From Methylonatrum sp040877625 (GTDB taxonomy: Bacteria > Pseudomonadota > Gammaproteobacteria > Nitrococcales > Aquisalimonadaceae), in the NCBI GenBank assembly GCA_040877625.1, contig JBBDNK010000008.1, positions 89,584 through 153,583 of the forward strand: DNA of 64,000 nt, read 5' to 3'. The position numbers were made by a program, and so were the translations under genes. Position 1 is the stretch's first letter; each line of letters begins with the position of its first letter. The notes under the pieces were generated by a model, which worked only from the letters and a program-made list of their open reading frames with translations, was not told where the DNA came from and made no database searches. Below, one piece after another: positions 9,253 to 18,373 of the stretch.

Positions 9253-10442
9253 CCGGCTTCCCTTGGGTCCGCATTTGGCAACCGGGTTTTCACATGGTCG
9301 TAAACACCGTACAGCGTGCTTTTGAATGCGGGGTAGCTATGCTCCCGCTCTATGTAGTCGCGGGCCTGATGCGCGAGCCGGGCGCGGAGTTCCGGGTCGT
9401 TGATCAACCGCCGCAGCGCCATGCCGAATGCACTGGGTTCCGGCGGGGCCAGGCAGGCGATGTCATCGGTCATCACCTGCGTGTGCGTGGGCAGGTCGGT
9501 GGCCAGCACGGCAATGCCGGAATGGAGATAGGTGTACACCTTCATCGGCGTATTGACGCCCTGCAGCCGAGGTGAAACCAGCACCTGTGCCTGCGCCATG
9601 AAGGCGCCGATCCGAGCCACCGGCCGTTTGCCGATGAAATGGGTCCGTGCCCCGATCCTGAGGGTGTCGGCGCGTTTTCGGTAGTGGTTTATATCGTCTG
9701 CTTCACCGCCGATGACGACCAGGTGCGTGTCGGGGGTTTCATCGCTGATTTCCGCGAAACTTTCAAGCAGAAGGTCGATGCCCTGGTAGGGCTCGAGATT
9801 GCCGATATACATGGCCACCGTGCCGTCGATCTCCAGCGTGGCCCGGAGGTCTTCCACGTCGGCGTCGTCCGGTTGCTCGGTCAGGAGAGAGACGTCCTTG
9901 AGCACGGCCATGTGTTGAACCGGGTATCGGGCAACGTCGGTTGCCAGTGCCTGGCACACCGGCAGCACGGCGACGGCGCGGCGCGCGGGCAAGGATTCCA
10001 GGTAACGCAGCGGCTTCTCGATCACTTTGAGCGGCCGGTACTTGTCGACGACCTGCGTGGTCAGGGAGGAGTCGATGTCGAAGATGAACGGGACCGAAAA
10101 TAGTGGCCCAACCACCATTGCCATGAAGGCGCTTTCCTCAACGGCGTGTATGACGTCGTAGCGGTGCCTGCGGAGCAGGCCGAACAGGCGGCCCATCAGG
10201 TAGACGTCGCAGACTATCTTTTTCCAGGAGGGGCCGGGGCGCACATTGCGTACCTTGCCGAACAATGGCGCCGCGATCCGATGGATGGTAAGGCCCTCGT
10301 GGGTAGGATCGGAGCCTTCGTGGAACGTCAGTATGTCGACGGTATCGCCACGTTCGGTCAGTGCACGTATCAGCAAATTCACGGCGATGGGCGTGCCGCG
10401 ATCCTGATAGAACGGATGAGGTGCGAGAATCAGTACTCTCAT
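9249..10442 (-). CDS. Glycosyltransferase, GT4 family
   Basis: A 397-residue GT-B-fold protein. It begins MRVLILAPHPFYQDRGTP, typical of GT4 enzymes with a glycine-rich N-terminal loop. The C-terminal half carries MYIGNLEPYQGIDLLLESF and an acidic region before HSGIAVLATDLPTH. It should transfer a sugar from a nucleotide donor on the cytoplasmic face. It overlaps both neighbours: ATG 10442 lies in the stop of the PHP-like gene and its TGA overlaps the GlpD-like start. Donor and acceptor are unknown. Confidence 0.85.
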   Translation of the reverse strand: MRVLILAPHPFYQDRGTPIAVNLLIRALTERGDTVDILTFHEGSDPTHEGLTIHRIAAPLFGKVRNVRPGPSWKKIVCDVYLMGRLFGLLRRHRYDVIHAVEESAFMAMVVGPLFSVPFIFDIDSSLTTQVVDKYRPLKVIEKPLRYLESLPARRAVAVLPVCQALATDVARYPVQHMAVLKDVSLLTEQPDDADVEDLRATLEIDGTVAMYIGNLEPYQGIDLLLESFAEISDETPDTHLVVIGGEADDINHYRKRADTLRIGARTHFIGKRPVARIGAFMAQAQVLVSPRLQGVNTPMKVYTYLHSGIAVLATDLPTHTQVMTDDIACLAPPEPSAFGMALRRLINDPELRARLAHQARDYIEREHSYPAFKSTLYGVYDHVKTRLPNADPREAG

Positions 10443-11305
10443 GGGTGTCCCGGAGGTTTTGCGGCCAGTTTGCCGCCGCCATTGTCACTGGTCCGGCTGC
10501 GGCGCAACCGGATCTGGTTGCGTAGAAAGCGTAGATTGCTCTCAAGTCTTCCGAAAGACGTGAGCCGCGTGGCCGGATTTCTAAGATGGGTTTTCAATTC
10601 GGCGATCGGGTCAGTCAGGGACACAGGTGCATCCACTGCGGCACCGAACGCCCCCACGCGCTGTTCTTCCCCGGCGAGCGGCAGCGGGTCGCTACCGGGG
10701 AGTACATGAATGCCAAGCCTGTCCGCCAGCCTGAGCTGACGTGGTCGCGGCCATAGAGTGGGCCTGCCGCTATTGTCGCCCAGTAGCAGACCCTGATCCG
10801 GCGATGTCTCCCGGATTCGCAAATTGACGAGCGAGCCCCGACGCCCCAGCCACTTTCCCACCGCCCAGGGCAGTACCGGCACGGCATCGATATCGTCGGC
10901 GCGCGCAAGCACCGAGTCGAGAGCGAGCCCGTCTTCCACGATCTGCGTGGTGCCGAGAAGCAGGACTTCAATGCGCTCGGACGTGATCACCTGACGACCG
11001 GGTACGATGAGAAGGTCCGACCTGTCGGTTGCCGTCGCCAGGATTCCGGGCACACTGCCCGATGTCTCCGTCATTCGCCAGCCGGACAGGGGGAAAGACG
11101 CATCGCCGGACCGCAAGCTGGAGAACCAGTCATATCCTGCCGACTCGGTGAGCATCAACACGCCGAGGAAGCCATTGTCGCAACCCGCCAACCGTGCTTC
11201 GCGACGGAAATTCCGTGCAGCGGCTTCGAACACGTGCTCATGGTTGAACTGACGGTACACATGCACATGCCCATCGATCATCAGGCCGGGGTATATCGAG
11301 TCCAT
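10439..11305 (-). CDS. PHP/amidohydrolase-like protein of unknown role
   Basis: A 288-residue protein. IDGHVHVYRQ near the N terminus resembles the first metal-binding motif (HxH) of PHP or amidohydrolase-type phosphoesterases, and LPGSDPLP towards the C terminus resembles a final metal ligand (GSD). The middle matches no family that I recognise, so hydrolase activity is tentative. It is the first gene of the minus-strand unit that continues with GT4, GlpD-like and epimerase genes. Start ATG 11305; an internal ATG at 11281 just before IDGHVH is an alternative. Confidence 0.55.
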   Translation of the reverse strand: MDSIYPGLMIDGHVHVYRQFNHEHVFEAAARNFRREARLAGCDNGFLGVLMLTESAGYDWFSSLRSGDASFPLSGWRMTETSGSVPGILATATDRSDLLIVPGRQVITSERIEVLLLGTTQIVEDGLALDSVLARADDIDAVPVLPWAVGKWLGRRGSLVNLRIRETSPDQGLLLGDNSGRPTLWPRPRQLRLADRLGIHVLPGSDPLPLAGEEQRVGAFGAAVDAPVSLTDPIAELKTHLRNPATRLTSFGRLESNLRFLRNQIRLRRSRTSDNGGGKLAAKPPGHP

Positions 11306-11455
11306 CGTAGAACGCCTTGTTTTCGTGGGCGGAATTCCAGCTCACCCAGTATAAGGTGAATTGTTTCAACAGCGGTGCAATGGTCGCTGCAATATGTTTC
11401 CGTGGTTGTTATTCTCCTCCGCATGGAAGAAGTCACGGGCTGCCAGGAAACTGAA

Positions 11456-12463
11456 ATGAATACCAACGCTGGACAAGGTAACAATGAACGCCCGATTTTC
11501 ATATTTGGTTCACCGCGTTCCGGTACATCCCTGATCAGTCGTATTCTCAATGCCCACCCGACTATTGGCATTCCATACGAATCCCTGCTCTACAGTACGT
11601 TCTGGCCGATCCGTTCCAGTTACGGCGATCTCGCAAACCCTGCCAACGCAAAGCAACTGCTACGCCACATGCTGGCATGGGGGCCGGTGGCGAAATGGGA
11701 GCCGCCGGTAACGCTGGATGCCGCGATGGAACGCGTGGAGACATCCGATTTCCACGGCCTTTTCAGAGCAATCATCAAGGCCTGGGTCGATGCTCAGGGA
11801 AAACAGCGCTGGGGCGAGAAAAGCCCCTGGCACGCGTTCCATTGGCGTGAAATTCTCACTGGCTTTCCGGATGCGCGAATAGTGCACATAGTGCGGGACG
11901 TGCGAGATGCAACGCTGTCGTGGAAGCTGGCCCGGCAGGGGCCACGCAACACGATGATTCTCGCGCGACGGTGGGCGGCGTACATGGATCTGATGGAGCA
12001 GGTTCGTGCAGGCTGGCCGGCTGACGCGTTCAAACAAATCCGTTATGAGGATCTGCTTGCCGATCCGGAAGCGAGTAGCCGTGAACTGTGCGACTTTCTG
12101 CAAGAGCCCTATGACCCGTCCATGCTGAAGTTCCACGATGCCGGCGGCAGCTACAACACGGATGCCACCAACCGGGCAAATCTCGCCCGTCCAATCATGG
12201 CGGACAATCAGGGCAAATGGGAAAGCAGGCTTTCCGCGGCCGAGGTCCGGTGGATCGAGGCGATGGCCGGTGAGCAGATGACCCGTTTCGGATATACCCG
12301 AAGCGTTACAGATGCGCGGATTTCCCGCCCCGAGCGCCTATGGATCACGATGGTGTCAAACCCGGTTAGCCGGGTGGCCGGCATGGCGCAAGACCGCAAA
12401 GGTCAGCGGGAAGGAATCCAGAAATTGCTGTTTCCCCTGATGGCCAGGTTGCGCCGGTCATGA
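11456..12463 (+). CDS. Sulfotransferase (PAPS-dependent)
   Basis: A 335-residue protein with the two PAPS-binding motifs of sulfotransferases: FGSPRSGTS near residue 20 (5'-phosphosulfate loop) and IVRDVRDATLSW near residue 150 (3'-phosphate loop). The expected product is a sulfate ester on a saccharide. The frame is open from 11375, but ATG 11456 is preceded by CAGGAAACTGAA and puts the PAPS loop at the usual distance from the N terminus, so I chose it. The flippase follows 40 bases later. A second, more divergent sulfotransferase lies at 46779. Confidence 0.85.
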   Translation: MNTNAGQGNNERPIFIFGSPRSGTSLISRILNAHPTIGIPYESLLYSTFWPIRSSYGDLANPANAKQLLRHMLAWGPVAKWEPPVTLDAAMERVETSDFHGLFRAIIKAWVDAQGKQRWGEKSPWHAFHWREILTGFPDARIVHIVRDVRDATLSWKLARQGPRNTMILARRWAAYMDLMEQVRAGWPADAFKQIRYEDLLADPEASSRELCDFLQEPYDPSMLKFHDAGGSYNTDATNRANLARPIMADNQGKWESRLSAAEVRWIEAMAGEQMTRFGYTRSVTDARISRPERLWITMVSNPVSRVAGMAQDRKGQREGIQKLLFPLMARLRRS

Positions 12464-12503
12464 CGGGAACGACTATCAGGCGTCGAGACTGCTCAGGACA
12501 TTC

Positions 12504-13733
12504 ATGCGTCGACTGACTGGTTTTTTCCGTTCCTCTTCGATACGCACTGCGGTCGCATTTGCCTTCGGGGGCGTTGGTTTCGCGCTGGCGAACCTGTTGC
12601 TTGCCCGCTTCATGACGCCGGTGGACTACGGGCTGCTCACTTTGTTACTGGCGTTGATCCAGCTTGGGCTGGGCGTCGGGCCCGCTGGTGTCGAACTGGT
12701 CATCAACAGGCATCTGCTGCCGCCGTCGTACCGTCTGGCGGTGCGTGTCGCGATCACCGGCTCGCTGGCGGCTCTGGGGGTCTGTGCAGTGGCGCAGTTT
12801 GTCTACGAGGTTCCAGCCGGCGTCCTGCCCTGGCTTTTTCTGGCCCTCGCCGCCAGTGCGATGTCCCGGGTCGGTTCGGCGCTATTTCAGAGTGATCAGC
12901 GTTTTGGCCCCGCATTGGGGTTGACGCAGGTCCACAATTACCTGCTATTGCTGGCCGTGCCGGTCGCGGTCGTACTTGATGCCGTCAATGCGACCTTTTT
13001 TCTGATTGTTGTTGCCGTTGGGTATGTGGCGACGAGCCTGATTGGGTGGGCCGCCGCGCGGCAGGTGATATCCAGCACGCGCACGCCCGTGAGTGAGCGC
13101 ACCCTCCTCCGCGAGGGGTTGGGTGGTCTCGGCATCGGCGTGGCGGTGCTGGTACTGGCCCAGGCGGAACGCTTTGCCATCCCGGTCCTGCTTTCGCTGG
13201 AGGAAATGGCGACGTTCGGTGTCCTGGCCGCGGTTGTGGCTGCGCCGTTTCGCATGATGCAGATGGCAGTCGGGTTCACCATGCTGCCGCGGCTGCGCAA
13301 GGCTGTCTCGCGCGCGGAGGCTGGCCGGCTGCTTCGCGCCGAATTCACCATTGCGGTCGTCGTCTGTATTCTGGGAACGGTTATTGTGCTTGGCCTCGGG
13401 CCATGGCTGATTCGGCTTTTCGTGGGCGACAAGTACGACATCACCCTGACCTTGTTTATCGCGGCGATACTGGTCGGCTACCTCAAAATTGCGCAGGCGC
13501 TGGCGGTGGCAACAGTCAACGCATTAGGCAACGTTGTGGCCCTGAATGTGATGAATGTGTGCTGCTGGATCTCGTTGGCGGTGGCAGCGCTGGGCGCATG
13601 GGCGCTTAGCGGCTATGGGTTGGTCGGCCTGGTGTATGGGGTCGGCCTGGGTTGGCTGTGGCAGGCAATCGTGGCGGCATGGCTGGCGCGGCAAGCCCTG
13701 TCCCGGCATTTTGACTCTGCCGGGCCCGCGTAG
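12504..13733 (+). CDS. Polysaccharide flippase (Wzx/MOP superfamily)
   Basis: A 409-residue, strongly hydrophobic protein with about 12 predicted membrane segments. The N-terminal pattern GFALANLLLARFMTPVDYGL is typical of MOP-superfamily polysaccharide exporters, which move lipid-linked oligosaccharides across the inner membrane. It follows the sulfotransferase and precedes the secreted glycosidase-like gene on the same strand. A second flippase is encoded at 39090, so the window has two candidates for repeat-unit export. Start ATG 12504. Confidence 0.82.
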   Translation: MRRLTGFFRSSSIRTAVAFAFGGVGFALANLLLARFMTPVDYGLLTLLLALIQLGLGVGPAGVELVINRHLLPPSYRLAVRVAITGSLAALGVCAVAQFVYEVPAGVLPWLFLALAASAMSRVGSALFQSDQRFGPALGLTQVHNYLLLLAVPVAVVLDAVNATFFLIVVAVGYVATSLIGWAAARQVISSTRTPVSERTLLREGLGGLGIGVAVLVLAQAERFAIPVLLSLEEMATFGVLAAVVAAPFRMMQMAVGFTMLPRLRKAVSRAEAGRLLRAEFTIAVVVCILGTVIVLGLGPWLIRLFVGDKYDITLTLFIAAILVGYLKIAQALAVATVNALGNVVALNVMNVCCWISLAVAALGAWALSGYGLVGLVYGVGLGWLWQAIVAAWLARQALSRHFDSAGPA

Positions 13734-13769
13734 TCATTCCGTACTTCCTGATGTTGAGAAGGTCCTGGT

Positions 13770-15245
13770 ATGCGTAACCTGATTCGCTTGATTGTCTGTT
13801 TGTTGATCGTTGTCGGCAACATATCGCTCGTAAATGCGAATAATGGCATCGGCATTTACACGGAGAATCCCAGATACTGGTCCTGGGACGGTCAGCCGAC
13901 GCTGCTGATCGGGGGCTCGGTGGAAGATAATCTGTTCCAGATAGCCGGTCTCGAAGCACACCTTGATCTCCTGGTGGAGTCCGGCGGCAACTATGTACGA
14001 AACACCATGTCCAGCCGTGATCCGGGAGATATATGGCCGTTTCGGAAAGAGTACGGCCGCGTGGGCCGGCTGGCGAGAGACGAACCCTGGTGGGCCCGGT
14101 TCACCGGCCGTGTAAGCAGTTTGTTGCCCTACTCGGTGGGCGTTTATCCACGCTATGACCTGAATGAAGAAAACCCGGAGTATTGGCGCCGGTTCGAGGC
14201 GCTGCTGCGCCTGGCCAGTGAACGGGGCATTGTTGTCCAGATCGAGCTGTGGGACAGGTTCGACTATGCGCGCGATCCCTGGCTCCTGAATCCCTACAAT
14301 CCTGCCAACAACGTCAATTATACGGAGCGCGAAAGCGGGCTGGAGAGCCGGTATCCCGAGCATCCGGGCCGCAACCACAACCCCTTCTTCCGCTCGATAC
14401 CCGAGCTTGAAGATAATGCCCTGTTGCTGGGTTATCAGCTGAAGCAGGTTGATCGGATGCTTTCCATTTCGCTGCGTCATGACAATGTGCTTTACACCAT
14501 CAGCAATGAGACTAATGGCGATCCGGCATGGAGCGCCTACTGGGCGCGCCACATCCGCACGCGCGCCGCGGAGCAGGGCGTTACCGTTTATCTGACCGAA
14601 ATGTGGGATGCCAGGGACCTTTCGGACCCCATGCATAACCACACGTTCGATCATCCCGAGCTCTATGACTACATGGATGTATCTCAGAACAACCACCAGG
14701 TCGGCCAGCAGCACTGGGATAACCTGTATCGGCAGTGGCAGCGCGTGGCTGAGCGGCCGCGGCCGCTGAACAATGTAAAGATCTACGGCGCGGATGGGGG
14801 ACGTTTTGCGACCACGGATGATGCGGTGGAGCGATTCTGGCGAAGCCTCCTGGGTGGCGCTGGGTCGGTTCGATTCCACCGACCGGAACAGAATTTCGGC
14901 CTTGGTCTCGGGGCACTGGCCCAAAAGCAAATTCGCAGCGCGCGCATGCTTTCAGCCGAACTGAACTGGATGGCCATGGAGCCCAGGCTCGATTTGCTGA
15001 GCGATCTTGACGCCAACGAGGCATTTCTGATGGCAGAGCCAGGCCGACAGTACTTGTTGTTCTTCACCGGTGGTGGCGAGGTGACCCTGAGGGCCTCGGG
15101 CGAGGGCCCATTGCGCGGGCGATGGTTGCGGCCGGACACTGCGCAATGGGCGGGAGAATCCCGATTCGCGGCCGGCAGCGAGATTCGCATTTCGGCTCCG
15201 ACCGATGGCAGATGGTTGTTGATGCTTAAAACGGATAGTCTCTAA
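13770..15245 (+). CDS. Secreted glycoside-hydrolase-like protein
   Basis: A 491-residue protein with an N-terminal signal peptide (hydrophobic core LIVCLLIVVGNISLV, cleavage around residue 23). The body reads like a TIM-barrel glycosidase: WDGQPTLLIGGS, NYVRNTMSS, GIVVQIELWDRFDY and YTISNETNGDP, where the glutamate in SNE resembles an acid/base residue. The C-terminal ~80 residues look like a beta-sandwich. Many EPS clusters encode a periplasmic or secreted glycanase that trims the polymer, and that is my inference here. It may belong to the DUF4038-type families; I cannot fix the family. Start ATG 13770 follows GAGAAGG. Confidence 0.6.
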   Translation: MRNLIRLIVCLLIVVGNISLVNANNGIGIYTENPRYWSWDGQPTLLIGGSVEDNLFQIAGLEAHLDLLVESGGNYVRNTMSSRDPGDIWPFRKEYGRVGRLARDEPWWARFTGRVSSLLPYSVGVYPRYDLNEENPEYWRRFEALLRLASERGIVVQIELWDRFDYARDPWLLNPYNPANNVNYTERESGLESRYPEHPGRNHNPFFRSIPELEDNALLLGYQLKQVDRMLSISLRHDNVLYTISNETNGDPAWSAYWARHIRTRAAEQGVTVYLTEMWDARDLSDPMHNHTFDHPELYDYMDVSQNNHQVGQQHWDNLYRQWQRVAERPRPLNNVKIYGADGGRFATTDDAVERFWRSLLGGAGSVRFHRPEQNFGLGLGALAQKQIRSARMLSAELNWMAMEPRLDLLSDLDANEAFLMAEPGRQYLLFFTGGGEVTLRASGEGPLRGRWLRPDTAQWAGESRFAAGSEIRISAPTDGRWLLMLKTDSL

Positions 15246-15354
15246 TTGCCAACAGTGCTATCTGGCAGTGATACTCCTAAACCTACGCCTGTAAAATTGG
15301 TTTTTCGTCGGAGTAGCGGGCGCGGCTGTGTGAAATTCGGGGTGGGGGAGAATA

Positions 15355-16338
15355 GTGGATCTTTCGATTATCGTCCCGCTTTATAATGAAGAAGAGAGTA
15401 TCGACGCGCTTTATCAGGCTGTAACCCATGCTGTTACCCCGCTTGGCCTGCGTTACGAGCTGATTTTCGTTGACGACGGCAGCCGCGATGCAACGGTTGC
15501 CCGTGGCCGGGAGCTGGCCGCCACCGATCCGAATCTGAAGTTGGTTGTTTTCCGTCGCAATTGCGGCCAGACACCGGCCATGGCCGCCGGAATCGATTAT
15601 GCGAGCGGTGAGATTCTGGTCACCATGGATGGGGATCTGCAGAACGACCCCGCCGACATCCCTTTTCTGATCGAACAGATCCACGCCGGCTACGACATCG
15701 TCGTGGGGTGGCGGCACAAGCGGCAGGACAAGCTCATCAGCCGCAAGATTCCGTCGCGAATAGCCAATTGGCTGATCGGCAAGGTTACCGGCGTGCCGAT
15801 CAGGGATAACGGCTGTTCACTCAAGGCCTATCGCGCCGATGTGATCAAGCGGATACCACTGTATTCGGAGATGCATCGGTTTATCCCCGCCATGGCCTCC
15901 ATCTCCGGTGCGCGGGTGGCGCAGGTGCGGGTCCGCCACCATGCGCGGCGGTTCGGCGAATCCAAATACGGCTTGTCGCGTGTTTACAAAGTGCTGCTTG
16001 ACCTGATCAGCATCAAGACATTGATTGCCTTTGCGCACCGGCCGTTGGTCTGGTTCTCGCTGCTGGCGCTGCCGGTGCTGTTGCTCAGCGCGGTTACGAT
16101 CGGCATGAGCATCTATGCGCTGGCAGTGACCGGATCCATGCCGATTGCCCTGGCGGGGGTTGGTGTTTTGCTCGGTGCACTAGCTGCGTTTCTGGTGATG
16201 GGGGGCATCCTGGGAGAGCTGATCTACCGCACCGGCAATCTCGATGTCGGGCGCATGGCAATGCTGACAATCGGTCGCGACACGGTAATGGAGCGCGCCG
16301 GGACTGTGCATGACGTAGAACGGGGTGGGAATGAATAA
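15355..16338 (+). CDS. GT2 glycosyltransferase, GtrB/DPM1-like
   Basis: A 327-residue protein. The GT-A domain has IIVPLYNEEES, FVDDGSRDAT and MDGDLQNDP, all intact acidic motifs for nucleotide-sugar and metal binding. Two transmembrane segments lie at residues ~235-255 and ~265-290. This matches enzymes that transfer a sugar to polyprenyl phosphate (GtrB, ArnC, DPM1). Start GTG 15355 follows a GGGGGAG ribosome-binding site. It overlaps the next GT2 gene by 8 bases. The product could serve as a donor for a GT-C enzyme such as the protein at 21-1979 (inference). Confidence 0.85.
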   Translation: MDLSIIVPLYNEEESIDALYQAVTHAVTPLGLRYELIFVDDGSRDATVARGRELAATDPNLKLVVFRRNCGQTPAMAAGIDYASGEILVTMDGDLQNDPADIPFLIEQIHAGYDIVVGWRHKRQDKLISRKIPSRIANWLIGKVTGVPIRDNGCSLKAYRADVIKRIPLYSEMHRFIPAMASISGARVAQVRVRHHARRFGESKYGLSRVYKVLLDLISIKTLIAFAHRPLVWFSLLALPVLLLSAVTIGMSIYALAVTGSMPIALAGVGVLLGALAAFLVMGGILGELIYRTGNLDVGRMAMLTIGRDTVMERAGTVHDVERGGNE

Positions 16339-17347
16339 AACAAAATTATCGGTGATTGTCCCGATCACGGAGCGCTACGACGATCCGGCCGAGTTGTTCG
16401 AGGCCTACGATGCGGCTCTTGCCGCGACAGGCCGTACGTATGAGTTGATCTATGTGCTCGACGGCCTGTATCCCGATACCAGAGCGATGCTGGAGGGGCT
16501 GCAGGCATCCGGCCGTCCGGTGCGGGTGTTGCAGCTGTCCAAGAGCTTCGGTGAGGCGACCGCGCTGACCGCCGGGTTCGAGCATGCGGCGGGCGACGTG
16601 TTGATGACGCTACCGGCTTACTATCAGGTCGATCCGGCGTCTTTACCGTTGCTGGTCGAGGCACTGGGCGAGAATGACATGGTTGTCGTCCGACGCTGGC
16701 CGCGGAACGACTCAAGGTTCAATCAGATTCAGACACGCATCTTCAACGGCCTGCTGGGCTTTCTCACCGGCGCCAGGTTTCATGATCTTGGCTGTGGCGT
16801 GCGTATTTTCCGGCGCGCGGTGCCGGACGAAGTGACGGTCTATGGCGATCAGCATCGGTTCATGCCGGTGCTGGCGGCTCGGCAGGGGTTTCGTGTCGAG
16901 GAGATCGATCTGCCGCAATCGTCCCGGGACAGCTTCCGGCGGGTGTACGGGCCGGGAGTCTATCCGCGGCGCATGCTGGATATGCTCACGGTGTTTTTCC
17001 TGATCAAGTTCACCAAGAAACCGCTGCGCTTCTTCGGCCTCATTGGCACCGGCACCGCGGGGATCGGTGGTCTGATCGTGCTATATCTGGTGATTGCCCG
17101 CCTGTTTTTCGATGTGTCGCTGGCTGACCGGCCGGCATTATTGCTTTCGTCACTGATGGTGGTCCTCGGCGTGCAGATTTTCGGTCTGGGGCTGATCGGT
17201 GAGTTGATCATCTTTACGCATGCGAAAGACATCAAGGAATACACCGTTCGCGAAATCGTCAACGACACCAGGCCGGCGGAAGAAGCCGCCGGTGCCGGCC
17301 GTGGAACCTCCAAACGCCGGCGCGTGGGCGCGCGGTCGGCAAGTTAG
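16331..17347 (+). CDS. GT2-like protein with degenerate catalytic motifs
   Basis: A 338-residue protein with the same architecture as the preceding GT2 (GT-A domain plus two C-terminal membrane segments). The key motifs differ: VDDGS is replaced by VLDGLYPD, and the DxD-containing MDGDLQNDP by LPAYYQVDP. It may therefore lack glycosyl-transfer activity, or use a different metal or donor mode. Start ATG 16331 is chosen over the in-frame GTG 16325; it overlaps the upstream stop and follows GGTGGGA. The tail is basic (TSKRRRVGARSAS). It could regulate or partner the intact enzyme. Confidence 0.75.
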   Translation: MNKTKLSVIVPITERYDDPAELFEAYDAALAATGRTYELIYVLDGLYPDTRAMLEGLQASGRPVRVLQLSKSFGEATALTAGFEHAAGDVLMTLPAYYQVDPASLPLLVEALGENDMVVVRRWPRNDSRFNQIQTRIFNGLLGFLTGARFHDLGCGVRIFRRAVPDEVTVYGDQHRFMPVLAARQGFRVEEIDLPQSSRDSFRRVYGPGVYPRRMLDMLTVFFLIKFTKKPLRFFGLIGTGTAGIGGLIVLYLVIARLFFDVSLADRPALLLSSLMVVLGVQIFGLGLIGELIIFTHAKDIKEYTVREIVNDTRPAEEAAGAGRGTSKRRRVGARSAS

Positions 17348-17490
17348 TATTTACGAATTCGCACGCTTGCTGCTTTTCGGCGTTGCAAGCGTGTAATCTC
17401 TGCAGTCTGTGAACGTGAAATGCCGATGGAGGGGTTCCGGGCCATCGGCAAATACGCGTTCGTTTTTTTGTGCCGGGTGGGAGGCCTTAC

Positions 17491-18372
17491 ATGGATCGAA
17501 CGGTACTCAATGCCCTGACGGTGGACGTCGAGGATTATTTTCAGGTAGGCGCCTTTGCCTCTCGGATCCGTCCGGAGGAGTGGGATCAATGGCCAAGCCG
17601 GGTGGAGCGCAATACCGATTGCCTGCTGGCACTGTTTGATGCGCATCAGGTGCGTGCAACGTTCTTCGTATTGGGCTGGATTGCGGAACGCTATCCGGAC
17701 CTGGTTCGCCGAATTCGCGACCAGGGGCATGAGGTCGCCTCGCACGGTTACAGCCATCAGCTTGTGTATAACCAGAGCCCGGAAACGTTTCGCGACGAAG
17801 CGGCCCGCTCCAAGGCGTTGCTTGAGGACATTCTCGGCGAGCCGGTCACCGGTTACCGGGCGGCCAGCTATTCCATTACGCCGAAGTCGCGCTGGGCGCT
17901 CGATATTCTGGTAGAACTTGGCTTTACCTGGGATTCCAGCCTGTTCCCTATTCGCCATGACGTTTACGGTATGCCGGGCACGCCCGTGGTGCCCTATCGC
18001 CTGGAAACCGATAACGGCGGTGAGCTGGTGGAGTTCCCGTTATCGACGGTTAATCTGCTGGGGCAGACGTTGCCTATCGCGGGCGGTGGCTATTTCCGCC
18101 TGTTTCCGTACTGGTTCAGCCGCTGGGGCCTTGACAGCATCAACCGCCGGCAGGAACCCTTTATTTTTTACCTGCATCCCTGGGAAATCGACCCGGAGCA
18201 GCCGCGCGTGGATAATATCAGTACAAAATCGCGTTTCAGGCATTACAACAATCTGGCCCGTTGCTATGGAAGGCTCGAGCGCCTGCTGACCAAGTTCCGC
18301 TTTGGTGCAGTGACCGACGTGTTGGCGGAGAAGGATCTGACTCCCGCCAACGGGACATTGACTGGGAAATAA
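17491..18372 (+). CDS. XrtA-system-type polysaccharide deacetylase (NodB-like, DUF3473)
   Basis: A 293-residue protein starting LTVDVEDYFQV, the first motif of the PEP-CTERM-associated polysaccharide deacetylase family. SHGYSHQLVY holds the HxxxH metal ligands, GYRAASYSI is the next NodB motif, and FYLHPWEIDPEQPR is characteristic of the DUF3473 C-terminal part. It should remove N- or O-acetyl groups from the polysaccharide. Start ATG 17491 has GGGAGG eight bases upstream. A homologous domain occurs fused to FemAB at 35789. No clear signal peptide is visible, which is usual for this family. Confidence 0.9.
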   Translation: MDRTVLNALTVDVEDYFQVGAFASRIRPEEWDQWPSRVERNTDCLLALFDAHQVRATFFVLGWIAERYPDLVRRIRDQGHEVASHGYSHQLVYNQSPETFRDEAARSKALLEDILGEPVTGYRAASYSITPKSRWALDILVELGFTWDSSLFPIRHDVYGMPGTPVVPYRLETDNGGELVEFPLSTVNLLGQTLPIAGGGYFRLFPYWFSRWGLDSINRRQEPFIFYLHPWEIDPEQPRVDNISTKSRFRHYNNLARCYGRLERLLTKFRFGAVTDVLAEKDLTPANGTLTGK

Positions 18373-18373
18373 C

